64,000 nt of DNA from Murimonas intestini (GCA_003148945.1 QGGY01000008.1:186001-250000), one strand, 5' to 3'; positions 43,440 through 52,975 are shown, numbered from the stretch's first letter. A program made the numbers and translations. The notes: generated by a model from the sequence alone, not told the origin.

Positions 43440-44728
43440 TATATCTTCCCTCCCCTCGTGATCTGTTCCAGGATCTCATCATCCGTATAATATCTCGCAC
43501 TTGTGTATGTACGAAGCTTATTGCTGGATGTAATGACCGGCATACTGGCGCTTAAAGGATTATTCATATACATAAGGGGACAGATATAAGAAACTATCAC
43601 CCCCGTCTTTTCAAGACGCATGGCATAAGATGTCTCCTTAAATTTTTTCAGCACAGCAGGTGCTGCCGTAAATACAGTAGGGATGACCACCTTTTCATTT
43701 CCTGACTCTTTTAATCCCTTTTCCACTTTTTCTGTCCAGCTGATGAGCTGGTTCATGCTCATATGGGGACATCCCATAAAGCATAACTTTGGCCTGGCAT
43801 CCTTGTTTTTCCAGATGACCGGATAACTGTCATAAACACGCTTCAGCTCCGCATCATCGATGACATAGACTTTCGGATTTTCTGCCAGCAGCGCTCTTTT
43901 CTGTTCTGCTGCCTCCGGCGTGATCCCTTCCACATGGTATAGTCCCACTGCACCGTTGGAAGCAGTAGCTGCCCCAAAATCTTTCAGATAAGTCCTGGCA
44001 TCCTCATCCAGTGTCCCCAGCCATTTATCCAGCCCTGTAATATACGGCACATCTTCCATTACCTTCATTCCGATGGCAGATCCCAGAAGCTGCGCTTCCG
44101 GCTTCTTTGTCGTCTTTATCTCAACGAGCCAGGTGGCTTTTCGTCCCTCATCAGTCAGCAGGCCGAAGTACGGCACACAGCCCACAATTGAGCCCATCAG
44201 ATCAATGATCCCTGAATTCCTGTTGCACCTGGCCCCAAGCACAGAGTTTGCATATACTACAGCGGATGATTCTGACCAGGAAAGCACATCCCCGGGGCCG
44301 GGAGTATTTCCAACCTCATCCATATAACAGGTACATGTAAAAGCGTCTTTTTCCAGCAGCCCCAGCTTATCCAGCTGGCTTTCATAGTATTCCTGCTTAC
44401 TGTACATAAAATGATCAAACACGATCTTCTGTATAAAGGAACTTGGCACATTCTTATCAAGGGGCCTTGGGTCCGCAGTAAATTTCTGTACAGACGTACA
44501 CCCGGCGTCTATTAATTTCTCCATCAGGTCATAGACCGGCCCCAGAGCCTTTAGTCCAAAGGAAGTGACAAGATGATTGTACTTGCCTGTGACCGGCACC
44601 ATTGACTCTGCTCCGAACAATTCTCCGTAGCGGATCATCGTCTCCATCACCCTTGCCATAACATCCCCTTTGCTGCCATTTAAGACCGCTTCCTGGGAAG
44701 CTGTCAGCTTCATTTTATATGCCATCAT
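43439..44728 (-). CDS. Aconitase X catalytic subunit
   Basis: This is a 429-residue DUF521 (aconitase X) protein. The N-terminal end (MKLTASQEAVLNGSKGDVM), the Cys-containing FTCTCYMDEVGNTPGPGD and ARCNRNSGIIDLMGSIVG segments, and FMGCPHMS are family marks and include the Fe-S cluster cysteines. Together with the small subunit it would form a dehydratase. GGGAGG precedes the start. It follows the old-yellow-enzyme gene by 16 bases in one operon. Confidence 0.92.
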   Translation of the reverse strand: MMAYKMKLTASQEAVLNGSKGDVMARVMETMIRYGELFGAESMVPVTGKYNHLVTSFGLKALGPVYDLMEKLIDAGCTSVQKFTADPRPLDKNVPSSFIQKIVFDHFMYSKQEYYESQLDKLGLLEKDAFTCTCYMDEVGNTPGPGDVLSWSESSAVVYANSVLGARCNRNSGIIDLMGSIVGCVPYFGLLTDEGRKATWLVEIKTTKKPEAQLLGSAIGMKVMEDVPYITGLDKWLGTLDEDARTYLKDFGAATASNGAVGLYHVEGITPEAAEQKRALLAENPKVYVIDDAELKRVYDSYPVIWKNKDARPKLCFMGCPHMSMNQLISWTEKVEKGLKESGNEKVVIPTVFTAAPAVLKKFKETSYAMRLEKTGVIVSYICPLMYMNNPLSASMPVITSSNKLRTYTSARYYTDDEILEQITRGGKI

Positions 44729-44744
44729 ATTATCCCGCCTCCCA

Positions 44745-46799
44745 TCATATTTTCATAGCTGTCTCATATGCTCTCCATATTACTGACCTGAGATTCCCCA
44801 CCTTATAGCAGTCGCCTACCAGATAAGCCTCATCGCCATGGCCCTGCAGCGGCGCCGGGATATATCCTGCTGAGCTGATCACGGAATCACAGGCTATCTC
44901 TATGTCTTTTCCGTCCTTCCCCCTGCAGATAATTGAATTTTCCTTCACTTCTTTCAGGGTAGTCTCCAGATATACAGGAACCTGATGAAGTGCAAACCAT
45001 TCACGCAGATAAGAACTATTGGCAAGACAGACTCCTTTCTGGGAGACCAGGTCATCCTTCATCTCTACAATAACCGGCTTCTTTCCGCCCAATGCCAGTT
45101 CATATGCGATCTCACTGCCGGTCAGGCCGCCGCCGATCACGGCAACCACTTCTCCAACCTCAGCTCCGTTTAAATACTCACATGCCTCTATCATCCTCTC
45201 ATGGCCGGGCACATTCTTTAATATTCTGGGGGCAGCGCCTGTAGCGATTATGACCGGCTCATCTTCAAACCCGGCAGTGTCCCTGACCTCTTCATTCAGA
45301 TGTATCTCTATATCCAGCGCTTTCATCTGGCTTCTGTACCAGGCAAGCAGTTCCCTGAGTTTATCTTTATAGGATTCTGCACTTGCCGGTATAAACGTGC
45401 CGCCCAGTACATCACTCTTTTCATATATCACAGGCTCATGGCCTCTTAGTTTGAGAACTCTTGCGGCTTCCATGCCCCCGATACCGCCTCCGATAATATG
45501 GACTTTCCTGGGCGATGACGTCTTTTTAATGTAGTGCTTCTTCCACTGCAGAGTCTCCGCATTTACGGCACAGCGCGACAGATGCAGGCTGTCTGAAAGC
45601 TCCTGGTCATTCGGCACTCCCTTATAATGGCACATGTTAAAACAGCCATTGTGGCACAATATACAGGGACGGATATCCTCATCACGCCCTTCCATCATCT
45701 TGGTGACCCACTCCTGGTCGGCCAGGAACCTGCGGGCAAATCCGGCGCCGTCAATTTTCCCTGCCGCGATTGATTCTGCTGCTGCAAGAGGTTCCATCCG
45801 GCCTGCACATACAACAGGTATATCCACAAACTTCCTGATATGCTCCACATCCTGCAGGTTGCAATTCTCAGGCATATAGATCGGCGGATGCGCCCAGTAC
45901 CATGCATCGTATGTGCCGTTATCACAATTGAGCATATCGTAACCTGCCTCCTGAAGATACTTTGCAGCTTTCTCTGACTCCTCCATATCTCTTCCCGCTT
46001 CTTTGAAGTCTTCTCCCGGAAGTCCCCCTTCCCTGAAGCCCTTTGTCATGGAACGCACACTGTATCTTAAGGAAACAGGGAAATCCGCTCCGCACTCTTT
46101 CTTGATTGCCTGCACGATTTCTACAGGAAAACGGTACCTGTTCTCAAAAGAACCTCCATACTCATCTGTACGCCGGTTGACATATTTCAAAGTAAACTGG
46201 TCCAGCAGATATCCTTCATGGACAGCATGGATCTCAACTCCGTCCACCCCTGCCTCCTGAAGCAGTTTCGCACATTTTGCAAATGCTTCCACATACTCAT
46301 GGATCTCCTCCACGGTCATCTCCCTGGAAGGCACCTTATCCGACCAGCGGTTGGGGGACGGGCTGGCCGAAGCTGTGATCTTATCAAGATCCATAAAGGG
46401 CTTTGAAACAACCCTTAAAAATTTGTTTGTATAAAGAGACTCCATCATTTTACTGATAGTGAAGGACCTCCCAAACCCGGCTGTCAGCTGGATAAACAGT
46501 TTTGCTCCTGTCTTGTGGAACTCCGGCATCCATTCCTTCAGATCTTCATACATCTTCCTGTTTTTATAGAGCCACTGGCCAAACATCGGGTTGTAGACCG
46601 GCTGACACCCGGGCAGTACCAGGCCGGCATGATTCTTTGCCACCTCCATTATAAAGCGGGCGCCATCCTTATCAAAATGGTTCTTTTCCATCCAGCCTAA
46701 CAGATTTGTTCCCCCCATCGAGGTTAAAACAATACGGTTGCTGATCTCACATTTTCCTATTTTCCATGGTGTAAATAGCGGTTCCAGCCTTGGATCCAT
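44745..46799 (-). CDS. Old yellow enzyme / 2,4-dienoyl-CoA reductase-type FMN-FeS-FAD oxidoreductase
   Basis: This is a roughly 684-residue enzyme. It has an FMN-binding TIM barrel (about 1-340, with AGVDGVEIHAVHEGYLLDQF), a 4Fe-4S motif (CILCHNGCFNMCHY), then FAD and NAD(P)H domains (HIIGGGIGGMEAARVL, AVIGGGLTGSEIAYELA). The architecture is that of enoate reductase, 2,4-dienoyl-CoA reductase and the bile-acid enzymes BaiCD/BaiH. The Met at 46799 is preferred because AGGAGG is 7 bases upstream. It shares an operon with aconitase X, so it may reduce a C=C or C=N bond formed by that dehydratase. A bile-acid role is not supported by neighbours. Confidence 0.9.
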   Translation of the reverse strand: MDPRLEPLFTPWKIGKCEISNRIVLTSMGGTNLLGWMEKNHFDKDGARFIMEVAKNHAGLVLPGCQPVYNPMFGQWLYKNRKMYEDLKEWMPEFHKTGAKLFIQLTAGFGRSFTISKMMESLYTNKFLRVVSKPFMDLDKITASASPSPNRWSDKVPSREMTVEEIHEYVEAFAKCAKLLQEAGVDGVEIHAVHEGYLLDQFTLKYVNRRTDEYGGSFENRYRFPVEIVQAIKKECGADFPVSLRYSVRSMTKGFREGGLPGEDFKEAGRDMEESEKAAKYLQEAGYDMLNCDNGTYDAWYWAHPPIYMPENCNLQDVEHIRKFVDIPVVCAGRMEPLAAAESIAAGKIDGAGFARRFLADQEWVTKMMEGRDEDIRPCILCHNGCFNMCHYKGVPNDQELSDSLHLSRCAVNAETLQWKKHYIKKTSSPRKVHIIGGGIGGMEAARVLKLRGHEPVIYEKSDVLGGTFIPASAESYKDKLRELLAWYRSQMKALDIEIHLNEEVRDTAGFEDEPVIIATGAAPRILKNVPGHERMIEACEYLNGAEVGEVVAVIGGGLTGSEIAYELALGGKKPVIVEMKDDLVSQKGVCLANSSYLREWFALHQVPVYLETTLKEVKENSIICRGKDGKDIEIACDSVISSAGYIPAPLQGHGDEAYLVGDCYKVGNLRSVIWRAYETAMKI

Positions 46800-46856
46800 C
46801 CTCATTCCTCCTTCTGCAGTATGCAATGGTGAAGTTACGCTTACTTGATAATATCT

Positions 46857-46886
46857 ATTGTATCATACACCGTGCAAAGACGCCAA
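46857..46886 (-). promoter_or_regulatory. Candidate promoter of the reductase-aconitase X operon
   Basis: On the minus strand TTGGCG (46881-46886), an 18-base spacer and TACAAT (46857-46862) lie in the gap after the LuxR-type gene. This would allow expression separate from the regulator. Confidence 0.45.
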
Positions 46887-46895
46887 TCATTACTG

Positions 46896-49424
46896 TCATA
46901 TAAGGCCCATCTCACGTGCCTTGGACACCGCCTCCGGCGCACTGGATACGCCAAGCTTCTCATAGGCCAGGAACAGGTGCGTCTTGACGGTCCGCACCGA
47001 CAATCCTGTCTCACTGGCAATATCCCCGTTCGTATATCCCCTGGACAGATATTCGATCATCCGTTTCTGCTGCTTTGACAGCTTCTTTAAGGGCAGCTCC
47101 GGCGCCGGAAGCCCTGCCTTGCGCCCCGCCTGCTCCCTGGCTGCGATATAGATTTCATTCACATAGCGCCTGTCATAGCTGCAGACGTCCTGACGGCGTT
47201 CCACTTTCGTCAGGCATTTTTTTAATATTGGCACGACTGCTGATCCCAAAATGGAGAATGGCCGGATAAACCTGTAGGGATACAGCAGCTCTATGGCGCG
47301 CAGCATGGTCTCTACCGCCTCCTCCATACGGGCATTTCTGTATAAGCAGACAGACAGCAGAACGTCCGCCTCTGCCATGTCGGTCTCCCGGCTGAATTCC
47401 TCCGCCATCTTCCTGAGCCTGCGGCTCAGTTTTTCTGCCTCCTCCAAGCGGTCCAGAGCTATCAATGCCTGTATGGTCGTCAGATACTGATAAGTGCGGT
47501 ACAGCATCAGCTGTTCTTCCGGATGGACAAAATATTCTTCCAGCCATTCCTCCGCCGCCTGCCGGTTCCCCTCCCTCAAAGCATTTTCAGTCTTCAGGGC
47601 CTTATAATTGGGCATCAGATAAAGGGCGTCCTTTTCTGCCAGCATCTGCTCGATCCTCTGTCCAGCCTCCCGGCTCTCTGCATCCCTGCCCATGGCAGTT
47701 AGGGCTGCCCACCTGTGTACCATGGCAGTGAACAGAACTTCATCCGAGGTCTCTTCATCCACCTCCAGATCTGCCTGGTCACAGTAAGCCGTCGCCTCCT
47801 TCCACTGATTTCTCTCATAGGCAAATCCCGCCCTGATCAACAGCATGGCGATCTTAAAATATTTCTTGAGGAGCAGCCCGGCTGTGGCCTCCAGCTTCAC
47901 GTCAAAATCTTCATACAGAGAGAACTCCGAATAATCCCGCAGGCACCTGTGGGCAAAGGGCATATTGACCGTGATGGAAGCGCCCTGCTGTTCCCCGTGG
48001 CGTATCCTGACAGGCGGGAGCCTGTCAAACTGCTGCATCATCTCCATGAATTTCTTCCTTGGGTCCAGCGTACACACAAGGATGGTAAGCTCCAGAAATT
48101 CCGGATGCAGAAGGGCAATGCGTTTCAGGCTGGCATAAAGCCTGTCCAGAGCCTCTGTCATCTTCAGCACGTTCCCTGTCAGATAGTGGTACCATACAGC
48201 TGAAATATTAAGATAAGGATATTTCCCGTAGGCTTCTGTGGAAAGCATATCAATATAGGAACCAACCCCGCTTACATAGGCGCTGATGGAACGGTTATTG
48301 GAAAAACCTGTATACTGGGATTCCCCATAGATCTGCCAGGCGAGGAATTTAAGATTGTCCCCCAATATGGCATAGTGCCGCGCTATGTACAGCTCCCCCT
48401 TTTCACTGTAATGCTGGGCAGCAATCTTGAATAATTTCTTCGGGTCCATCCGGGCTTCCTTCTGCCGGTCCCGCAGAAATTCCAGGAACAGGGCGTGGAA
48501 CCTGTACAGGTCCTCCCCGATCCTGCTCAGGAATACATTCTTCTGCAAAAGCCCTCTGACCACTGCCTCCGGATTTTTTACAGAAGTCAGCTTTCCGAAT
48601 AGTTCTGAGCTAAAGTCATTGACAACACTGACTTTCCGCAGCATGTTCTTATCTTTTGGGGAAAGTCCGCTCCAGATCTGTCTTTCCATATATTGGTGCA
48701 GGGCGTTTCCGTTCTCTCTTGTAAGATCCGGGAGGTCCTCACTTGCAGCAAGGGTGCTCACCGCAATGGCCCATCCGCCTGTCTTTTCCATGATGGAACC
48801 GGCTTTTGCCGGAGACAGGGCGTGCCCTGCAAGACGGAACAGCTCCTGGATCTCCTTCTCAGAAAAAGCCAGATCCGTCTCACTAAGAGGCTGGCAGCGG
48901 CCTTCAAAAAGCTCCTGGAGCTTCCGGGGCATGGCAGTGCGGCTGAGCATGATAAAATGGTAATCCGCAGGAAGCCTGCGGATAAAGCTGGGGAGGGACT
49001 GGAGGATATCCTCCTGCATGATGCAGTGGAGATCATCCAGCACAAGATAGACCGGCTGCCCCGGGGATGTGACCTGGGCTGTCAAAAGCATGGCGTGTTC
49101 CACCGGAGAGCTGGCGAACATCCCGGTCCTGTCGAAACCAGTAGGATTATGCTTCCCCTCCTGCGTATATGTGACAGCAGAACAGAGCAGCCGGTAAAAC
49201 AGCTCCGGATCATTGTCATACTCATCCAGCGTGATCCAAAGATGGCGGAGGCCGCTCCTTTGCAGCCATAGATTCGTCACCACTGTTTTGCCGTATCCGG
49301 CCGGCGCCTGTATATAGAGCAGCCGTTCCCTGCTCCTGTGATCCAGCTTCCTGAGCAGTTCATTCCGTGGGGCACATATCTCCGGCAATGACCCGGGGCT
49401 GTATTTTTCTCCGTTAAAATCCAT
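46896..49424 (-). CDS. MalT-like LuxR-family ATPase regulator
   Basis: This 842-residue large ATP-binding LuxR (LAL) protein has Walker A in IQAPAGYGKTVV and Walker B-like YLVLDDLHC. A long helical repeat middle (about 330-770) follows, and the C-terminal LuxR helix-turn-helix is LSKQQKRMIEYLSRGYTNGD followed by IASETGLSVRTVKTHL. It is expected to bind an inducer through the repeat region and activate transcription with ATP. AGGAGGA precedes the start. It lies just upstream of, and in line with, the reductase-aconitase X operon, its likely target. Confidence 0.93.
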   Translation of the reverse strand: MDFNGEKYSPGSLPEICAPRNELLRKLDHRSRERLLYIQAPAGYGKTVVTNLWLQRSGLRHLWITLDEYDNDPELFYRLLCSAVTYTQEGKHNPTGFDRTGMFASSPVEHAMLLTAQVTSPGQPVYLVLDDLHCIMQEDILQSLPSFIRRLPADYHFIMLSRTAMPRKLQELFEGRCQPLSETDLAFSEKEIQELFRLAGHALSPAKAGSIMEKTGGWAIAVSTLAASEDLPDLTRENGNALHQYMERQIWSGLSPKDKNMLRKVSVVNDFSSELFGKLTSVKNPEAVVRGLLQKNVFLSRIGEDLYRFHALFLEFLRDRQKEARMDPKKLFKIAAQHYSEKGELYIARHYAILGDNLKFLAWQIYGESQYTGFSNNRSISAYVSGVGSYIDMLSTEAYGKYPYLNISAVWYHYLTGNVLKMTEALDRLYASLKRIALLHPEFLELTILVCTLDPRKKFMEMMQQFDRLPPVRIRHGEQQGASITVNMPFAHRCLRDYSEFSLYEDFDVKLEATAGLLLKKYFKIAMLLIRAGFAYERNQWKEATAYCDQADLEVDEETSDEVLFTAMVHRWAALTAMGRDAESREAGQRIEQMLAEKDALYLMPNYKALKTENALREGNRQAAEEWLEEYFVHPEEQLMLYRTYQYLTTIQALIALDRLEEAEKLSRRLRKMAEEFSRETDMAEADVLLSVCLYRNARMEEAVETMLRAIELLYPYRFIRPFSILGSAVVPILKKCLTKVERRQDVCSYDRRYVNEIYIAAREQAGRKAGLPAPELPLKKLSKQQKRMIEYLSRGYTNGDIASETGLSVRTVKTHLFLAYEKLGVSSAPEAVSKAREMGLI

Positions 49425-49470
49425 TAAGAAGTTTCCTCCTGTCGTTTATAATCCAAATAGTGTCTGTTTC

Positions 49471-49602
49471 GTAACTATTCAGCAGGTCTGCGCATTTGCT
49501 GCACAGACCGTAAGAAAATGATTCAAGGGTGCAAAAATCCCATCGCCGAAGGCGATTTTAAATGAATTTTTGCATGTAACTGTGAAGGTACTGAACAGTT
49601 AC
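49471..49602. repeat. Structured repeat element with terminal inverted arms
   Basis: GTAACTATTCAG (49471-49482) and CTGAACAGTTAC (49591-49602) are inverted arms with one mismatch enclosing 108 bases. Inside are a 10-bp stem (49485-49494 with 49500-49509, one mismatch) and a perfect 6-bp stem ATCGCC-GAA-GGCGAT (49542-49556). A 33-base unit at its right end (49566-49598) is repeated exactly at 49759-49791. No frame is coded. It resembles a small non-autonomous palindromic element. Confidence 0.65.
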
Positions 49603-49666
49603 GTCTGTTCATAATAAAACCGCCTTTGCTGACGGCAATTTTATTATATCATAAAACCTGGCCGCC

Positions 49667-49682
49667 AAAGAAAATTTTCTTT
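49667..49682. promoter_or_regulatory. Perfect 16-base palindrome AAAGAAAATTTTCTTT
   Basis: This palindrome is followed shortly by an inverted repeat and a promoter for the surface protein. It is a possible operator. Confidence 0.4.
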
Positions 49683-49690
49683 CAAAACCT

Positions 49691-49732
49691 AATACCGGTA
49701 CGATTGTGCGGTATTGGTATCCGCGTTATAAT
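49691..49732 (+). promoter_or_regulatory. Promoter and inverted-repeat operator of the surface protein gene
   Basis: TTGTGC (49704-49709), a 17-base spacer and TATAAT (49727-49732) form a promoter. AATACCG (49691-49697) and CGGTATT (49709-49715) are perfect inverted arms across an 11-base centre that overlap the -35. The transcript would have a leader of about 160 bases that includes the second 33-base repeat. Confidence 0.6.
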
Positions 49733-49758
49733 AGAGGTGAAATATAAGTGTCCAGCTG

Positions 49759-49791
49759 ATTTTTGCATGTAACTGTGAAGGTACTGAACAG
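49759..49791. repeat. Second copy of the 33-base repeat
   Basis: It is identical to 49566-49598 and flanked by CAGCTG-like ends. It lies inside the predicted leader of the surface protein mRNA. Confidence 0.85.
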
Positions 49792-49897
49792 CTGCGGTAA
49801 AATAATAATATGGTGGGGGTAAGGTGACAAAACGTTCATCTCTGCTCACGGTTTAACAAATGCCGGAGCAGTCCCATCCGGCCAGAAGGAGGCAATT

Positions 49898-52800
49898 ATG
49901 AGTAAAAGAATAAAAGTAAGGGTGCTGGCCAGTCTCTTGGTAATACTGGTGCTTGTCTTTTCCTGTGTACCTGTTGGGGTGTATGAGGTGCGTGCGGATC
50001 AAACGGCGGACGTATTGGATGGCGACTTCACGTGGTCGCCACTGGAACCGGTGGTTGGGGAGGAGGTACAGTTTCGGGGGCCGGATACGATGAACGGTAG
50101 TACGGTGTATTCTTTGAGTTGGAAATTGAATAGCAGTGGCCCTGAAATACCTTTCAGTCCAAAGGGCTATAGATTTCAGACTACTGGAACTCATAGCATA
50201 ACAATTTTAACTAAAACGTCTGCTGGTGAGTGTTCTGAATTTTCCAAGAGCATCTTCGTCCGTAAAGCCCAGCCTGTCCTTAGCATGAGTTTCCCCACAG
50301 ATAGTACATATGTTCCGGGCAGTGGCGAGGATATTGCTATTAGATTTGAACTGTCCGATGGGTATACATATTTAGATTCCTTGCCCTTTAAGTTTGGACT
50401 ATACGATGGGAGCGATGAAATATTTACTGACCGTTTAGAGGCCTATCTTTCTAACGAGATTAACTACCAATTTCTCTCTGCATTTTTGGATACTCTTTCG
50501 CCAGGCACGTACAGTATCAAATGGACAACAGACGGAGATGTAAACAATGAAGCCGTACCATTAACTGAACTTGGCACACTGACCATTGCAGAACCGCCAT
50601 CCATTATTGATCTGACCATTGACCCGCCCGCAGCAGTTGTGGAAACAGGCAGGCAACAGCGGTTCACTGCCAATGTGTCAGCAGCAGGCGGCGCCGATAC
50701 CTCCGTGTACTGGTCTGTGGAGGATCAGAGCTCCCCTGATACTTTCATCGATCCTGACGGTCTGCTGACGGTGGATCCTGATGAGACGTCTGCCACCCTG
50801 AGGGTCATAGCAACCTCTGTATTTGACGATACAAAGAGGGATGAAGTAACAGTCACAGTAACGATCCCTGAAGGGGTAAAAATAGATGGTACAAGCTTTC
50901 CTGATCCAAATTTCCGGGAATATGTCAGGTCATTCGACCTGGATCATAACGGCTATTTATCCCAAAACGAGGCAGCACAGGTGAAAGTAATCGATATCAC
51001 CCAGAGGAGTGATATCACAGATGTAACAGGCATCCGGTACTTTCCAAACCTGGAAGCCCTGCTCTGTGACGGATCAGGGATCACATATCTCGATGTCAGC
51101 AGCTGCACTGCACTGATGCGCCTCTCCTGCAGCGGTACAAGGATCATGGAGCTGGATGTCCGCAATAACACCAATCTGCAGGAATTAAGGTGCTCCGGGA
51201 CCATGCTTGCCTCCCTGGACGTCACCCGGAACCCGCTCCTGCGTGAGCTGGACTGCACAGATACCTCCCCTGCCTATTTAGACCTTGGATCTGCCGGGAT
51301 AGGCCTGTTGTCCAGACCCATGGCTTCCGCTGTATCCTACGCTCCGGGCGGGAAGACCTTTGACATAACAGGAGCCTTCCTGGGAATCCGGGCAGGCAGG
51401 ATCCATATCCTCAGCGGCGGCACCCTTGACGGGAACATCCTCAGCGGATATAAACGGGGCATACCTGTCATCTACGAATACAGCTGCGGCACAAATAACC
51501 AGAACGAAGAGATATTGACGGTAACTCTGACTCTTGACCTTCCGCCGAAAACAGACACCTCTGTTTCTATAGAAAAAGACCTGGACAAGCTTTACGACGG
51601 CATGCCGGTCTCCTTATCAGACAGTGACCTGATCATTTCAGGAAGTGCCGGGGCAGTCACTTACCAATGGGCGAAAGCAAACGGCTCTGCATGGGAGCCG
51701 CTCACCTCTGTTCTCCCCACAGAAGCCGGTTCCTACCGGGTGACCGCTCACGTGGATGCAGATGAGGATTATAATGAGGCATACTCAGAACCAAAAAGCT
51801 TTGTGATCTCACAGGCGGATAACAGATGGACGAAGGATCTTTCAGTTACAGACTGGACCTACGGAGAGCCGGCGGGTTCCCCATCCTGTGAATCCCTCTT
51901 TGGTACGCCTGGATTTACCTATAGTGATTCTAAAAACGGTACTTTCACGGATACAAACCCGGAAACAGCGGGTACCTGGTACATAAAAGCATCTGTACCG
52001 GGGACAGCAAATTATAAATCTCTGGAAGCAGTGGAAGAATTCATAATTCATAAAGCACCCGCTCCCGCAGTCACAGAACCGGATGATCTGAAGGCCGTGC
52101 AGGATGCCATACTCTCCTCTGTAACACTGCCAGGCGGCTGGGCCTGGGTGGACGGCAGCCAGACGGTCAGCGCCGATAACTCCGGATATCCGGCCAGGCT
52201 GACCGTGGATGACAGGAACTATGATTATACAGCTGCAGAAGGTTATCAGGCACAGGGGGCCTTTGTGGAGAGGATGCTGAAGGTTACTGTCTCCAAAGGG
52301 CAGAACCGCTGGACAGAAGAACCGTTGATCAAAGACTGGACCTACGGAGAGGCAGCGAACAAGCCGTCAGGCAGGGCTGAACACGGAACTGTAGAGTTTA
52401 GTTACAGTGATTCAGAGACAGGAACCTTTACTGCCGGCACACCTTCTGATGCAGGTACATGGTATCTGAAGGCAAGTGTGGCAGAAAGTAACGAGTACAC
52501 AGGGCTGGATGAGGTGGTTTCGTTCAAGATACGCAAAGCAGATACCACGGTGTCAATCAACAAAGATCTCAATAAAACGTATGACAGCAAACCCGTCTCC
52601 CTGTCAGACAGGGACATCACGGTCACCGGAAGTACAGGGATGGTAAGCTTCATCTGGGAGAAGAAGAACGGCTCTGTATGGGAAGCCCTCACTGCTGCTC
52701 CATCTGAGACCGGAACTTACCAGGTCACTGCACATGCGGCGGAGAACAGGAATTATAAGGCAGCGGATTCAGCAAAAAAAGAATTCACGATCAGCCGCCC

Positions 52801-52975
52801 GGAGACCTCAAAGCCCGCCGCGCCCGGCAGTGACACGCAGAATAAGGCCGGAAGTGGTGCTGTAAAGACAGGTGACACTTCCCACATATGGTCTTGGTTA
52901 TACCTTGCCATGGTATCCTTTAGCTCGGCACTCCTTTTAGTCTTTAGGAAACGCAGAAGGATGAACGGTAAATAA
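49898..52975 (+). CDS. Large cell-surface protein with Ig-like and repeat domains
   Basis: This 1025-residue protein has a signal peptide (KVRVLASLLVILVLVFSCVP, cleavage probably after VRA), a PKD/Ig-like part (about 40-230) and a Big-type Ig domain (about 232-325). A leucine-rich-like region with an EF-hand-like DLDHNGYLSQNEA follows (about 328-470). Two pairs of related modules are arranged A-B-link-B'-A' (about 550-965; A has LYDGMPVSLSD, B has DWTYGEPA). The C-terminus is a sorting signal: AVKTGDTSH, a hydrophobic helix and FRKRRR, with VKTGD in place of LPxTG. GAAGGAGG precedes the ATG. The function is probably adhesion or surface display; I do not recognise a catalytic domain. Confidence 0.85.
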   Translation: MSKRIKVRVLASLLVILVLVFSCVPVGVYEVRADQTADVLDGDFTWSPLEPVVGEEVQFRGPDTMNGSTVYSLSWKLNSSGPEIPFSPKGYRFQTTGTHSITILTKTSAGECSEFSKSIFVRKAQPVLSMSFPTDSTYVPGSGEDIAIRFELSDGYTYLDSLPFKFGLYDGSDEIFTDRLEAYLSNEINYQFLSAFLDTLSPGTYSIKWTTDGDVNNEAVPLTELGTLTIAEPPSIIDLTIDPPAAVVETGRQQRFTANVSAAGGADTSVYWSVEDQSSPDTFIDPDGLLTVDPDETSATLRVIATSVFDDTKRDEVTVTVTIPEGVKIDGTSFPDPNFREYVRSFDLDHNGYLSQNEAAQVKVIDITQRSDITDVTGIRYFPNLEALLCDGSGITYLDVSSCTALMRLSCSGTRIMELDVRNNTNLQELRCSGTMLASLDVTRNPLLRELDCTDTSPAYLDLGSAGIGLLSRPMASAVSYAPGGKTFDITGAFLGIRAGRIHILSGGTLDGNILSGYKRGIPVIYEYSCGTNNQNEEILTVTLTLDLPPKTDTSVSIEKDLDKLYDGMPVSLSDSDLIISGSAGAVTYQWAKANGSAWEPLTSVLPTEAGSYRVTAHVDADEDYNEAYSEPKSFVISQADNRWTKDLSVTDWTYGEPAGSPSCESLFGTPGFTYSDSKNGTFTDTNPETAGTWYIKASVPGTANYKSLEAVEEFIIHKAPAPAVTEPDDLKAVQDAILSSVTLPGGWAWVDGSQTVSADNSGYPARLTVDDRNYDYTAAEGYQAQGAFVERMLKVTVSKGQNRWTEEPLIKDWTYGEAANKPSGRAEHGTVEFSYSDSETGTFTAGTPSDAGTWYLKASVAESNEYTGLDEVVSFKIRKADTTVSINKDLNKTYDSKPVSLSDRDITVTGSTGMVSFIWEKKNGSVWEALTAAPSETGTYQVTAHAAENRNYKAADSAKKEFTISRPETSKPAAPGSDTQNKAGSGAVKTGDTSHIWSWLYLAMVSFSSALLLVFRKRRRMNGK

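Noticed and set aside
44745-46799. Bile-acid 7-dehydroxylation (bai) gene
   Set aside because: The domain order matches BaiCD/BaiH, but no other bai gene is nearby and the operon partner is aconitase X.
49566-49791. CRISPR-like repeat pair
   Set aside because: There are only two copies, no further spacers of equal length and no cas genes; the first copy is part of a larger structured element.
49425-49897. Transposase or IS remnant before the surface protein
   Set aside because: No frame with transposase similarity is visible on either strand. Only inverted arms and short stems are seen, so I call it a repeat element.
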